Assembly (NCBI GenBank): GCA_951394045.1
Contig: OX595990.1
Span: 1,860,001-1,924,000 of the forward strand
DNA from: Nitzschia sp. DOCU1
Lineage: Eukaryota > Bacillariophyta > Bacillariophyceae > Bacillariales > Bacillariaceae
DNA: 64,000 bases
Direction of reading: 5' to 3'
Under the pieces are notes generated by a model. That model saw only the letters and a program-made list of their open reading frames with translations, had not been told where the DNA came from and did not search any database. Below are positions 45,409 to 56,900 of this stretch, piece after piece; position 1 is the stretch's first letter; every line of letters begins with the position of its first letter. The position numbers and the translations under genes are program-made.

Positions 45409-48400
45409 AAGGGGAAATTTCTTTTTCTCTTTCTGGCAAGCGGTGCGGGCGCCTTCGTCACTAGGTCGCGACATTCCGTGACAATTTCTGAATCTCGAGT
45501 TCATTGCCCGATGTCACCATCATCTGGGCTACTCATGGCGGCGGGTCCACGAGATACAGAGCTCATATTTGGGTCCGATGCTGTTAACTTGTCAGAGGAC
45601 GATGATGAAGAAGAAGACGACGATGAGTACTCCAGCGAACAACGAAAGCGGCAGGATGCCGTCAACAAACTTCTGGCCGTCGACGATGAAAAGTTCAAGG
45701 AAGAACGGCGGAAAAAGAATTGGGGCGAGTTTGCAAGTGTCAAAAGTAAACAAGACATTTTACGGGTCGAGCAGGCTCTCAAAGCCAAGATATCAAAGGA
45801 GAACAAGCGAATGGCGCTATTGGCCAAAATGCAAGGAGTTCAACTGGAAGTCTTGGAGCCGCAGGAGGGTATGGTATTGGATGATAATGGGAACATTCAA
45901 ATTTCTGCTGGCTCTTCCTCTCTAAACTGGTATAACAAGATGGATGAAGATCTACAGAAGGAATGGGAAGACATGGAGAGTGGCAACGAGAAAGTTGCCG
46001 ATGGGCAGCAAGAGGCCGTCGATACAATTCAATTAAACGGCAGGGTGGTTTCTCGAGAGTCCCTGCAGGGTGTGCGGGTTGGTAGCGCAGGAGGATGGAC
46101 GCTGGAGATTTTCCCCGGTGACTTTGTAGTGCACCGAAAGTACGGTATTGGGCGATTCGAGAGGACATGTTTACGGCCCAAGTCTAAACTTACCGAGGCA
46201 GAGCAAGAGGCCAGAGACAAACGCCGGGGAGAAATTTTGACGACAGAATTGAAAAAGATTCCTGGAGGAGTCACTCAAGATGACATTCAAAGGATTCGAT
46301 CCAAGTTTGGAACGGATGACGACACTGATCCCATCTCAAATCCTCAATCGACAGTTTTGGAAATTGCCTACTCTGACGGCATCGTGCATGTTCCCGTAGA
46401 CAGAGCCTATCGTTTGAGCCGCTACCGTGGAAGAGATGCTGTAGTCAAACCAAAGCTTTCAAGAGTCAGAGGGGAGGCATGGCGAAATGCGAAGAGACGG
46501 GTAGAAGAGAATACCCTGCAATTAGCGCAAGACGTCCTTGCCCTGTACGCAACGCGCGAGACTCTCCAGCGAAAACCATTTGATCCTTCCAAAGAGGACC
46601 AAGTGAAGGAGTTTGGTGAAACATTTCAATTCGAACCTACAGCGGACCAGAAGCGTTGCTTTGAGGACGTTGAAAATGACATGGTGTGGAGAGCACGCCC
46701 CATGGACCGGCTGGTCTGCGGTGATGTTGGATTTGGAAAAACTGAAGTCGCTATGAGAGCTTTGTTTCGCGCTGTTGTAAATGGACGCCAGGCTGCATTG
46801 CTTGCACCTACGGGAGTCTTAGCATCTCAGCACTTCAAGAATGTTGTAAAGCGTATGGGGGAAGGAACCCGATTTAACAAGAGAATCGCGTTGTTGCGTG
46901 GCGGAATGAGCAAGAAAACGAAAGCTGGACAGGATTTGCGAGAGAAAATTGTGAATGGTGAGATTGATATCATAGTTGGCACTCATGCCTTGATCTCAAA
47001 CGACATGGAGTACAAAGATCTTGGTCTCTTGGTCGTGGACGAAGAGCAACGATTCGGCGTCAAGCAAAAGGAACGTTTGAAGCTGATCTGTGAGGGTATT
47101 GACGTGCTCACATTGAGTGCTACGCCCATCCCGCGGACGCTGCAGATGTCCTTGAGTGGAATTCGGGACACATCAACCATTCGGTCGCCTCCTCCAATGA
47201 GAAAGCCAACGATAACGTATGTCCAGGATTTCAGTAAAGAGGTCGTGAAAATGGCAATCGGAAATGAACTCGAGCGAGGGGGTCAATGCTACTACGTTGT
47301 GCCTCGAATCAGCATGCTGAAAGAGGCCGACGAACTCATCAGGGAGTGTTTCCCAGATATTCGAGTGGTGTGGGCTCACGGGCGCATGAGCCGCAACGCC
47401 GCAGAAGACAATGTTGCATCCTTTGCCGAAGGGAACTACGACGTTTTGTTGGCAACCACTGTAATCGAAAACGGCGTCGATATTCCTAGCGTTAACACAA
47501 TCATTATTCAGGAGAGTCAGATCTTCGGCATGTCCACCCTTTACCAACTACGCGGGCGCGTCGGGCGTTCTGACCTACAAGGATACGCATATCTTTTGCA
47601 CCGGGAAGACACCATAACTGAACAAGCAGTAATGCGCCTGCAAGCAATTGGTGAGCTCCACGAGCTGGGCTCCGGCTTCGACGTGGCTAACCGCGATTTG
47701 GAAATTCGAGGCGCGGGAAGCCTATTGGGGACTGAACAAAGCGGTATGGCAGCGAGGGTTGGTTTTGATTTGTACATGAGGATGTTGAAGAAGTCCATCC
47801 GGCAACTTCGGGGCCTTGACCTGCCATTGGTACCAAGAACCAATGTGCTACTGCCTAAGCAAGAGGGGAGCCTGGAAATTAGGAAGAAGACTAAGGATGG
47901 TATTGTTACTGTCAGCGCTATCCAAGTTCCCGATTCGTACATTGGTGATGCAGAGGAACGAACGACCCAAGAAACCGCCGCCCGCCTTGCGGAAAGCACC
48001 AGTGCGCTCGTCGATTTGACTAATGTCTGGAAAAACAAATACGGGCCGGTCCCAGCAGTGCTGCAGAAGAAGCTCAAGACACTGCACATGCACGCGTGCA
48101 CGCGAACATTGGGCATCGACCTCATCGGGTTGGTTGACAATGGCGATGGGCGGATTGACTGCGTCATGCGCTCGCCGGGTCTTCGACCGAGACACTGGGG
48201 AATAATCGTTCCGCTGCTTAACCGAGGAGTTCCACCGAAAGGATTGGATGTTGTCTTCCCGGCACGATTCACTTTGTCCGGCGAAGAGCAAGAAATCGTT
48301 GGCGGCAAGAAGGTGGATCTGAAAGAGCTCCTTGAGGATCCCACTTTGGACGACGATGCCGACAATTGGGATGCCTTGGATCAGGAGGAAGTCGAGTCAA

Positions 48401-48681
48401 TGAAAGAAATTTCATCCGCCTACACGGTAAAAAGCCTCGACGAAGTCGACATCGAAGCACATCCACGATTTGTGATCAAAGATTTCGCGCAAAAGCAATG
48501 CGTTGACCAAATTCTTCAGGTTCTACTTCCAGTGGCAAAAGTTGTAAGCGAAAAGCAAGAGGCCGAGAAGGATGCCGCTAGATTGGCGGCGGAGCTGCGC
48601 GAGAAACGAGAGCTTCTTCAGAAACGCAAGGCGGTCAATGATTCCAGGGATCGATATTTGGCAGATCAGCTGGAGCAATAA
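45409..48681 (+). CDS. mfd: plastid Mfd-like transcription-repair coupling helicase (no UvrB-like module)
   Basis: 1090 aa from ATG 45409; another ATG 12 codons upstream (45373) is in frame, but the downstream start leaves a clean signal peptide with LASGAGAFVTR, an ASAFAP-like site. An acidic linker follows, then the RNA-polymerase-interacting CarD-like domain near 230-345 (GDFVVHRKYGIGRFERTCL, SDGIVHVPVDRAYRLSRY). The RecG/Mfd-type translocase comes next: Walker A GDVGFGKTEVAMRA near 440, LLVVDEEQRFGVKQKERLK (DEEQ box), TLSATPIPRTLQMSL, then the second RecA lobe with ATTVIENGVDIPSVNTIIIQ and QLRGRVGRSDLQGYAYLL. A D7-like C-terminal domain is present. The UvrB-homology domains of bacterial Mfd are absent. 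It probably moves stalled plastid RNA polymerase; repair-factor recruitment is doubtful. Confidence 0.92.
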   Translation, partial: KGKFLFLFLASGAGAFVTRSRHSVTISESRVHCPMSPSSGLLMAAGPRDTELIFGSDAVNLSEDDDEEEDDDEYSSEQRKRQDAVNKLLAVDDEKFKEERRKKNWGEFASVKSKQDILRVEQALKAKISKENKRMALLAKMQGVQLEVLEPQEGMVLDDNGNIQISAGSSSLNWYNKMDEDLQKEWEDMESGNEKVADGQQEAVDTIQLNGRVVSRESLQGVRVGSAGGWTLEIFPGDFVVHRKYGIGRFERTCLRPKSKLTEAEQEARDKRRGEILTTELKKIPGGVTQDDIQRIRSKFGTDDDTDPISNPQSTVLEIAYSDGIVHVPVDRAYRLSRYRGRDAVVKPKLSRVRGEAWRNAKRRVEENTLQLAQDVLALYATRETLQRKPFDPSKEDQVKEFGETFQFEPTADQKRCFEDVENDMVWRARPMDRLVCGDVGFGKTEVAMRALFRAVVNGRQAALLAPTGVLASQHFKNVVKRMGEGTRFNKRIALLRGGMSKKTKAGQDLREKIVNGEIDIIVGTHALISNDMEYKDLGLLVVDEEQRFGVKQKERLKLICEGIDVLTLSATPIPRTLQMSLSGIRDTSTIRSPPPMRKPTITYVQDFSKEVVKMAIGNELERGGQCYYVVPRISMLKEADELIRECFPDIRVVWAHGRMSRNAAEDNVASFAEGNYDVLLATTVIENGVDIPSVNTIIIQESQIFGMSTLYQLRGRVGRSDLQGYAYLLHREDTITEQAVMRLQAIGELHELGSGFDVANRDLEIRGAGSLLGTEQSGMAARVGFDLYMRMLKKSIRQLRGLDLPLVPRTNVLLPKQEGSLEIRKKTKDGIVTVSAIQVPDSYIGDAEERTTQETAARLAESTSALVDLTNVWKNKYGPVPAVLQKKLKTLHMHACTRTLGIDLIGLVDNGDGRIDCVMRSPGLRPRHWGIIVPLLNRGVPPKGLDVVFPARFTLSGEEQEIVGGKKVDLKELLEDPTLDDDADNWDALDQEEVESMKEISSAYTVKSLDEVDIEAHPRFVIKDFAQKQCVDQILQVLLPVAKVVSEKQEAEKDAARLAAELREKRELLQKRKAVNDSRDRYLADQLEQ

Positions 48682-49142
48682 TGTAGCGGCAGCGACTCAA
48701 CGACGTCACGAGTTATTGTCGAACTTGGCCTGGGGCAACAATCGGGGCATCTTCCTCGAGATTGTACTGCGTGCCAACAAAGTCCCACTTTTCTATGGAG
48801 GGCTAGCATGAAAAGTATTGTGAGTCGGGTGGAGTTGGCAACAGATATATGTAGATCGAACGTGTCGGAACGTCGAGAATTGAAGACGTCTTGTGGATGT
48901 CCTAGATTCCAATTCATAACTAATGTCGATATGCCTTCCTGGACGACTTTCGTTGCAAGATAGAGTATAAATGTGTAGGGAAGACGAGAGGCAGCAATGG
49001 CAGGCGCTGAAACTCATTCGCCGACTTCTTGAGGCCGCTATCATAGTCAGCAAACGGAGGCAATTGCACGCCTATATTCATTCATTTACACCATTTCAGT
49101 CATCACCAAACTTCTCCCTCTTTGACGAAGGAAGAAGCAACC
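48682..49142. other. intergenic region
   Basis: Between the Mfd-like gene and the second OSCA-like gene, both on the plus strand. It should hold the terminator of the first and promoter of the second. Nothing else was recognised. Confidence 0.4.
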
Positions 49143-52100
49143 ATGGAAAGCCACGATGCCTTCGAAGAAGTCTTCCTATACAGTACAAGATCGCTCCAAG
49201 AATCGACGAACACGACCCCTTCAGCAGCCCCCACCACAAGTGAAACGGTGTCACAAAGTAACGATGCATTGATCATTCGTGATACGCTTAGGGTTTATGG
49301 GAGTGTGTACCTTTTATTTTTCGTGGTGTTCTGCTACGTTCGACGGAAATTCCCAAAATATTACAACGTTCGAAGCTGGGTGCCCGAAATGCAATGCGAG
49401 TTGGCGCAATCGATGGAATATCCTGGATGGTTTTCATGGGCGTGGCGAGTCATGTATGTCAACGATACTCTGCTTCTTCAAAACTGTGGGATGGATGGGC
49501 TGTGCTTCATTCGATGCCTGCGCCTAGGAGCGAAGTTAAGCTTCAGTGGCGTCCTGAACAGCGCCTGGCTTATCCCGCTGTTTTTCACAGCCGACAATGA
49601 AGGGGCCCAGGTCACAGTGACGGATAAATTTGCCAAGATATCGGTCGCCAATTTGCCAGCAGGGTCTCCTCGTATTGCAGGTGTGGTAGTCGCTGCCTAC
49701 ATCACGCTATTTTATGCATTACATCTCCTTTCCAAGGAGCTGGACTGGTAAGTATGTGGTATGCTACGAGGCGCTGCTAACGGCGAGTTGATGGTGCTTC
49801 TAAAATTACTTTCTTCCCCTTTTCGTTCTTTACAAAACCAGGTATGCCGAGTTTCGCCATAAATATCTGTCACTTCCTTTGCCGCGAAATTATGCAATAT
49901 ACGTCTCTGGGATCCCAGAGGAGCTTCGATCGGATTTTGCGTTGGGTGATTACTTTCGGAGTTGGTCCGCGGAGGGTGCTGTGCTAGAAGCACACATGGC
50001 AATGGATACTCCTTCCCTTGATGCCGACGTGGCAAAAAGAGAAATTCTGCTGGAGAAGTTGGAGCATGCCATGGCAAGAGAAAAGATTCTCGGAGGAACA
50101 GTACAGCATCGCGAAGTGAAACTTACGAATATCTTTCAGCGCGGTGCGATCACAGAGAAGGTTGACACAGTAAACTCCCACATGGAGGAATTGAATAAAC
50201 TCAACCACAAAATATCCTACGCCGTTGGAAAAATCACGAATCGAAACGACAGAATGAGACAATTCATGAATAAGCAGCCAGGATCTAGCAAGGGGGAAAT
50301 GCTGATAGTCCCAGCCTTATCTCTACTCGGTGAGGCAGAGCCTGAAATATCCTTCCATCCTGAGGAACCATTAAGCGACGAAAGCATCGAGCCCCTTTCC
50401 GGAGAGCGTCATGGGGTGAATAACCGAGCCATTGGAATTGAAGAACAATTTGATTCGCAGCAACCGAATGTATCTGTAACTGAGACGAAACCCTATCTCC
50501 ACCGGAAGGATACACCTGCCCACCCATTTCTACAGCTTATCGGGCTGTCATCATTCTACGACGACGCCCCTGCTACGGAACCCAACTCGGAATCGAACCA
50601 GCTGAATAGTTCGAGCTCAATTGGGTCGAATGGAGTGCAACCCACCTCGGAATCAAACCAGCCGAATAGGTCGAGCTTGCTGGCATCGAATGACGCGGCT
50701 GAATGTAATGATATCGAGGTCGGAGCCACTTGTGACGAGGAACCGGAGATTTCGCCCCTACCGTCTCAGGCAACCGGGGGTGAAAATAAGGGGTTGCCCT
50801 TGCATCGTTCACCAAGCCTAGACGAAGGGGATGATTCCAAAAGTGACGTTGTCGTTTCGTTTGAGAATGCCTCACTGGAAGAAAGACGGTCTAGTAGCAA
50901 ATCGACTTTTGATCACATGAAGAACTTTTCGGACGTGGTCGCGCATAAAGCGTCTACGAGTGTAGCCGGTGGTGTGAAGAAGGTTACCGGGAGCGTAAAG
51001 CATGTGAAGAAGGTTACAGGGAAGGGATTGCAAGGTGCCGTGAAAGCAGCTGATTTGGGTCTTTCTAGTGCTAAGAAGGTGGCTGAGATGGGACTCAACC
51101 AAGCACCGGAGCTAGCAACGAAACTGAAAGAAACCGCTGCATTCATCGCCCCCGCTCTCGCCGGGAAAGAAGATGGCGCTCCTCGAAATGCGGGGTTCGT
51201 AGTATTTCGAAATCTCTTCACGTGCCAAGCAGCTCGTCAAATGCTGCAACATGCATCTGGTAAGTGCTGGAGGGGTACCGTACAGGATGTCGTGTTCGGA
51301 CATGTTCGATTATTCTCACCATCACTCCAGCTCATTGCATGGTTGTGGAACCAGCACCTCCACCAGATGAAATTTTCTGGCGAAACGTTGGCCTCCCTGA
51401 TAACGCAAGGAAAACAGGAACCCTCCTGAGCACCGTCGCAACTACATCTTTGTGCTTTTTCTGGTCGGTCCCCGTAGCGTTCCTGTCGTCGCTTACGGAG
51501 GTCAATTCTCTAAAAGAGAACCTCCCGGCTCTTGCAAGATTGGTGGACGAAATGCCTTGGCTAGAGTCTTTCTTGGCAATGTTAGCCCCGTTACTTTTGC
51601 TTGCAATGAACGAGGGTGTGCTCCCATCGGCCTTGAAAACGTTCAGTACCTGGGAAGGCCTTGTAGGATCTCCTCAACTCGAGGCCTCAACCTTTGTGAA
51701 GCTTTCGGCTTTTGTTGTAAGTCTCGTTTTCGGCGTGCGTAGTGACGCCCCATTTGCTATATACCCTTACTTCTACTCTGTTTTCAGATCGTCCAAACCT
51801 TCTTTGTTTCAGCGATTTCTGGTTCTATTATGGCCGAGTTGGCCAATATTCTGGAAAGCCCAGAAGATCTCGTTGTGCTGCTTGGAAACTCACTTGCAAC
51901 ACAGTCAAGTTATTTCATCCAAATTGTTTTGGTCTTCACATTCTTGGTACAAGGCATAGCCTTATTGCGCATCCAGCCCATTGGATTTGCCATCCTTCGT
52001 CGTTTCGTTGGCCCACGCCTTACTGCAAAAGAAAGACGAAAGGCGTGGAAGTTTGTTGCGCCCTTGGAAGACCCACCGCAGTTTTTCCATGGCGAGGTGT

Positions 52101-52644
52101 TTGCGCAAATGATGTAAGTGCTGTTATTCTAACGAATGGCTGGCCCCTCCAACGACGGCTCACATTCGCCTCAATCGGTAGTCTGTTTTACGTCGTGTTT
52201 TTCGTTTACGCACCCATCGCGCCTGTCACTTGCATCTTTTTGTACGGAGCCTTTTTGATTTGCGAGAGTGGGTACCGCTACCATCTCATTCATAACAACA
52301 AGACAACCCCCGACTCGGGGGGCCGCATTTTCAGAGGCTTTACACAAGTCTTGCTGGGTAGCATTTTTATTGGGCAGCTAACACTGCTAGGAACCTTGGG
52401 TTTGAAACAGGCAGTGTATGCCTTGCCGGCTTTGGCGCCTCTGTTGGTTGTCACGATCATTTATACTATTCTGATATATCCCAAGAAGCTTCAAGTCGCC
52501 GACTCATTACCAACTATTTTGAGTGTGGAACTGGACCGGCAGCGCGAGGCTGACGGAGCAGATGTAGACTTTCTCGTTGACGCTTATTTGCAGCCCTCGC
52601 TGAAGCAAAAGTTCCTTTACCCGGATACAGAATTCGAACAATAG
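49143..52644 (+). CDS. OSCA/TMEM63 (CSC1-like) channel, five exons, long cytosolic insert
   Basis: Exons 49143-49747, 49842-51259, 51331-51716, 51788-52113 and 52182-52644 (introns 94, 71, 71 and 68 nt) give 1065 aa in one frame. The ATG at 49143 has an AACCATGG context. The N-terminal TM block contains LLFFVVFCYVRRKFPKYYNV, as in OSCA proteins. The RRM-like domain starts YAEFRHKYLSLPLPRNYAIY and ends VVEPAPPPDEIFWRNVGLP. Between its halves is an insert of about 300 residues with two near-repeats (SESNQLNSSSS, SESNQPNRSSL) and a Lys/Val/Ala-rich amphipathic stretch (GGVKKVTGSVKHVKKVTGKG). The pore block follows (GSIMAELANI, ILFYVVFFVYAPIAPVTCIF). Mechanosensitive or osmosensitive cation channel by family. 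It is only a distant paralog of the 2113-5506 gene. Confidence 0.88.
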
Positions 52645-53985
52645 AACATTTTACTAGATGGGGTAGTGGGCGTTACGTCAAACGCTATGATAATTAATTC
52701 CTCCACTCATCTCCTTCGACCAATTCCTCCAACTTTCGATTGTGAGGCTCTCAGAATGATTCCTGGTGGTACACATTCCCATAGCATGCGACGCTGCCCT
52801 CGCGACAGCGGTTGCATTCGCGAAATGGATCAGCTTGCACGCATCGCCAAATCGCGTAGTGCATAGTTTGAACGACGCGTGCTGCTATGTAGCATCTCAA
52901 TATCCGGTACGTATCTTGATCAGTGGCCGCTGCTCTCGCCACGGTTACCCCAAACACGTTTTGCTATGTGCGAACTGCTTGCGGCTTGTTCTTGCGCTCA
53001 CCATCCAGGCCGCAAGGTTGCTTTCATCATCTTTCGAAATCACGCGTTGGTTGGGCGCGGGCGAAACTATTGTAAATCAAAGCGCTGGTTTCGCCGCGTG
53101 CGTTTACCGCCAGCCCTCATCAATATCCGGGTCTGCTGTCGACACTGCAGGCATCACCGCGGTTTCCCAAATCACGTCTTGTTCCGAGTTGTGCTGCGAG
53201 GGCGAAACTATTGTAAATCAACGCGCTGGTTTCGCCGCGTGCTTTTACCGCCGGCCCTCATCAATATCCGGGTCCGCCGTCGACGGTGCAGGCATCACCG
53301 GGGTTTCCCAAATCACGTGTTGTTCCGAGTTGTGCCGCGAGGGCGAAATTATTCTAAATCAACGCACTGGTTTCGCCGCGTGCATTTACCGCCGGCCCTC
53401 ATCAATATCCGGGTCCGCTGTCGACGCTGCAGGCATCACCGCAGTTTCCCAAATCACGTGTTGTTCCGAGTTGTGCTGCGAGGGTGAAACTGTTGGAAAT
53501 CAACGTGCTGGTTTCGCCGCGAGCCCTTATCAATATCCGGGTTTGCCGTCGACGCTGAATGTAACGCGCTGCTTTCACTGCGAGCGAAACTACGGGAAAT
53601 CAACATTCTGCTTTCACCACGGGTCCTCATCAATTTCCGGGTGCTCGACATACGCTGAATGCATCGCGCTGCTTTCACCGTGTTCCGAATTCCATCTGTG
53701 TTCGGCGGATGCTCGATCTACGGTCCATGCACCCCGCTGCTTTCACCGCGGGGTGTCAAATCACGTGTTGTTCGGCTCGGGCGAAAACTATTGGAAATCA
53801 ACGCATGCATCGCGCTGCCTTCACCGCGGGGTGCCAAATCACGTGTTGTTCGGCTCGGGCGAAAACTATGCACAATGAGTTTGTCCAGAATCATCACATC
53901 ATTGACCTCGACAGTTCCTAGCTACCTCTAGACTTTAGTTCAAACCTCCACGCATTATCCAATGAGCAACTACCTTGACGACGAT
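52645..53985. other. intergenic region containing a minisatellite
   Basis: Between the second OSCA-like gene (+) and the chorein/PH gene (-), which converge here. Most of it is the repeat at 53061-53875. A 370-codon plus-strand open frame (52766-53878) begins with GTG and stays open because the main period, 141 nt, is a multiple of three; I do not call it a gene. Confidence 0.5.
53061..53875 (+). repeat. minisatellite, 141-bp period then degenerate shorter units
   Basis: The anchor word GCGAAACTATT or a close variant starts at 53061, 53202, 53343 and 53484 (exactly 141 nt apart), then at 53584, 53781 and 53859 (spacings 100, 197 and 78) as the units shorten. Each unit repeats AAATCAACGC, GGTTTCGCCGCG, CCTCATCAATATCCGGG and CCAAATCACGTGTTGTTC. 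The repeat is GC-rich. Confidence 0.9.
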
Positions 53986-56900
53986 TTAGTCTTTGTTACT
54001 ATCTTCTGAAGGAGCGCAGCTGGTCGCATATTCCTCCAAAACCTTGATTCCCGTCGAGTTGCGCGACATTTGCTCATTCAGTTTCAGAACCCATGCCGAT
54101 CGCAACTGTTCCGTGGGAGCGGCCAGAACCCAGAGGGGTTCACTCTTTTCAGAGGTATGGATAGTAAAGACGAACAAGTTCTCGGAGGCATTGCTAATGT
54201 CATCGCTGACTGCGACACGATGGTTGTCGATTTTCAAGGCCTTTAGCGGGCCTTTAGATGAGTCCATGTACAATACCCCCTCTTTGTTGACCGACCCCTT
54301 GGGAGGATGCACGGTCAGCTCATAGTATCTCAGCTCGTCTTGTGCCAACACGAAGCAATGCGGACGCCAGTCCCACTTGAAGAAGTCACGACGTTTCAGC
54401 AAGAATCCGTGTTGAATGATTTCGTCGCCGTCCGTCATCATATGACCGTTGATAACCTTGATCATATCATCAGTAGCCTGTTTTTGCGTATGAATGCTGG
54501 TGCCCTTTAATGCCTCGTCAACCTTTTCGATAGTTCTTTGTGTGGTGGCGGAGGCAATGATAGTTCCTGCAATGGCTCCGATCGGCCCACCTAAAGCGAA
54601 GCCATAGGCAAAACCTACAGCGCCAGCGCCTGCTCCACCCAATCGGGCCTTGTTTTCCACAGTGTACTTGCCCACATCCGCTGTGGTTCCAACTGCCCAG
54701 TCAATGGCATCGGCACCTTCGTCTTCCCTTTTCCCTCGCATGGCCGCACCTTCGCGAGTGCGACAGATAGCCGAGTACTTCAATCCAGTTGCCAAATCTG
54801 AAAGCTGCCATTTGTCAGTCTCTTCGACACCACGGCTGACCTTTCCTGCCTTGATTGTATTCTTGACACCATCAAAGGCAGCCACACTGAGAATACCTCC
54901 AATGCCGGCGCCGCCAACGACATTTCCCAGAAGCCCTCCTCCAAAATGACCTACCACGCCGTCGCCCAAATTCGTGCCTAATACTTCAGTGTCAGCAATC
55001 ATCCCCGGCACTTGGGTAATAACGCGTTCTTTGTAAAAATAAGCCACATCTTCCATTGTAGTGGTTTCCTTGCCATCAAATGGAGATACTCGAATGATGG
55101 AATCCTTGACTCCAACCAGACCCTTGACGAGCACATTCACCTTAAGATGGTCAATGTGTGCGTACGGCAACTTGAGTGGCTCGGCTTCGTCATGTTGACG
55201 TCGCTTCGTCGGAATCAATGCCTTCCAGTCCCCAAGCGAATAACCTGCAGCCAGCATGATTTCGTTGGCACCGAACCTCATTTCATAAAGCGAGTCAAAG
55301 GCTGAGGCAAGATCTACGGCAATCTGTAGAATGGGCTGCCGCAAACGAACCATGTCATGATTGAACTCGTTCAGCGTGAGTCGAATACGAGCATTGGCAG
55401 TGTCTTTCGTACGAGGTTCCGAGATGGGATCCACCTGCAAGTTCAAGGTCTCAACAGTGGTCTGTACAGATTTCCCGTCGGGCTTGAATGCCAGAAACTT
55501 TTTGACCGTAAGGCGAACACCGAAAGTGAGCATAGTAGACGAAGAAGATTCTCCATCAAACTTTGCTCCCTGGACGTCATCCTCATCGTCACTAGTGTGG
55601 GGAGACGACTCTTGCGGATTATTCCTTTTGACATTCCGTGCTTCACCAGAATCCTGACTTTGCTCTTCGAGTACGACCACGACGTCTTGAACCATGGCGG
55701 ACAGGGACGAGCCATTGAATTTGAGAATGGTATCGACGACGGGATCCGCGAGATGCATGACTCCAGGGATTTGACATTCATCGACACTGTGTAATATCAC
55801 AGTCATGGTATCAGTGTTTGCCATGACGTTGCGAAGAGTCATGATAATGTCTGAATTCGACCCTTGTTCTACGACACATCCAATCTTGCCGAGAAGCTCG
55901 ATTGTCCAAGCGGATGCACTCGTGCTCTCTTTTGGCTTCTTGATTGTTTCGGAGTTCCTAGTCATCGTCGACACTGCTCCGCCTTCCAGGGCACCAAGTC
56001 TCTTGTAGATTCCCAGTGCTTGGTTGAGACCTTCCGACACACGTTGAAGCTGCGCTTGTCGAGCGTTCAAAAAGACCACCACTTCGTCTCCAGGGTTACC
56101 ACCTTCCGCCACAGCCGTATCGTTAACTCGGAAATTGTGTTCGACCAAATCGGCGCTCCAAGCAGATGTTTCTCCTAGTGCCAGGAATGGAATGCCATCG
56201 ACAGAAAAGCCGGCACGTCCTTCCACACGGAGCACACTCCCGTCCAGCTGATACTTGAGAATGAGGTCAGCGAGCGATAGTTTTGCTCCATTGGGGAGTA
56301 CTAAAGATACTCCTGACAGCTTGAGTCCCATGAAACTGGGTTCTCCCTCCAGTGTTGGAGAGTTCACAACAAACCTGTCCTGTTCTTCACCACTACTTGA
56401 GTTTCCAGTGTCACTGCTGCAGGATTCAATTTTACCTGTAGCTGCCCCCGATGATGGGTTCACCAACATTCCCACCAAGGAATTCAAAATCTCGAGTTGC
56501 GCGGGGCCAACGTGAATTACAACGCCCTTAGCATCCGAATCTCCTTCGACACGCAATCCTCGCTCCAATCCGGACTGAAAACGATTGCCCACAGATCGCT
56601 GAATATGTGCCTCGTAGAAAATATCTTCCAAGACCGGAAAGGATTCTCCATCGTTGCTTGTGACACTGGCGAACATCTGCGAAATTTGGAATTGTTGTAG
56701 CAGTGTATTGGGCGCCGGAGCTCCCCCCTCTTCAATAGGCGTACTAGGCAATGTGCGTCCCATTGATTGAATTTGCATGCCCAATCCTCCAAACTGGACA
56801 TTGGATCCATCGGGAAGAATAACGGTGAATTGGACATTGTTGACAGCCAAAGTCAGAGTATCGAGAATGCGTTGGACTTGATCTTCCACGTAGGCCATGA

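Noticed and set aside
52766..53878. 370-codon open frame across the minisatellite
   Set aside because: Begins with GTG, and its length is explained by a repeat period divisible by three; no conserved domain.
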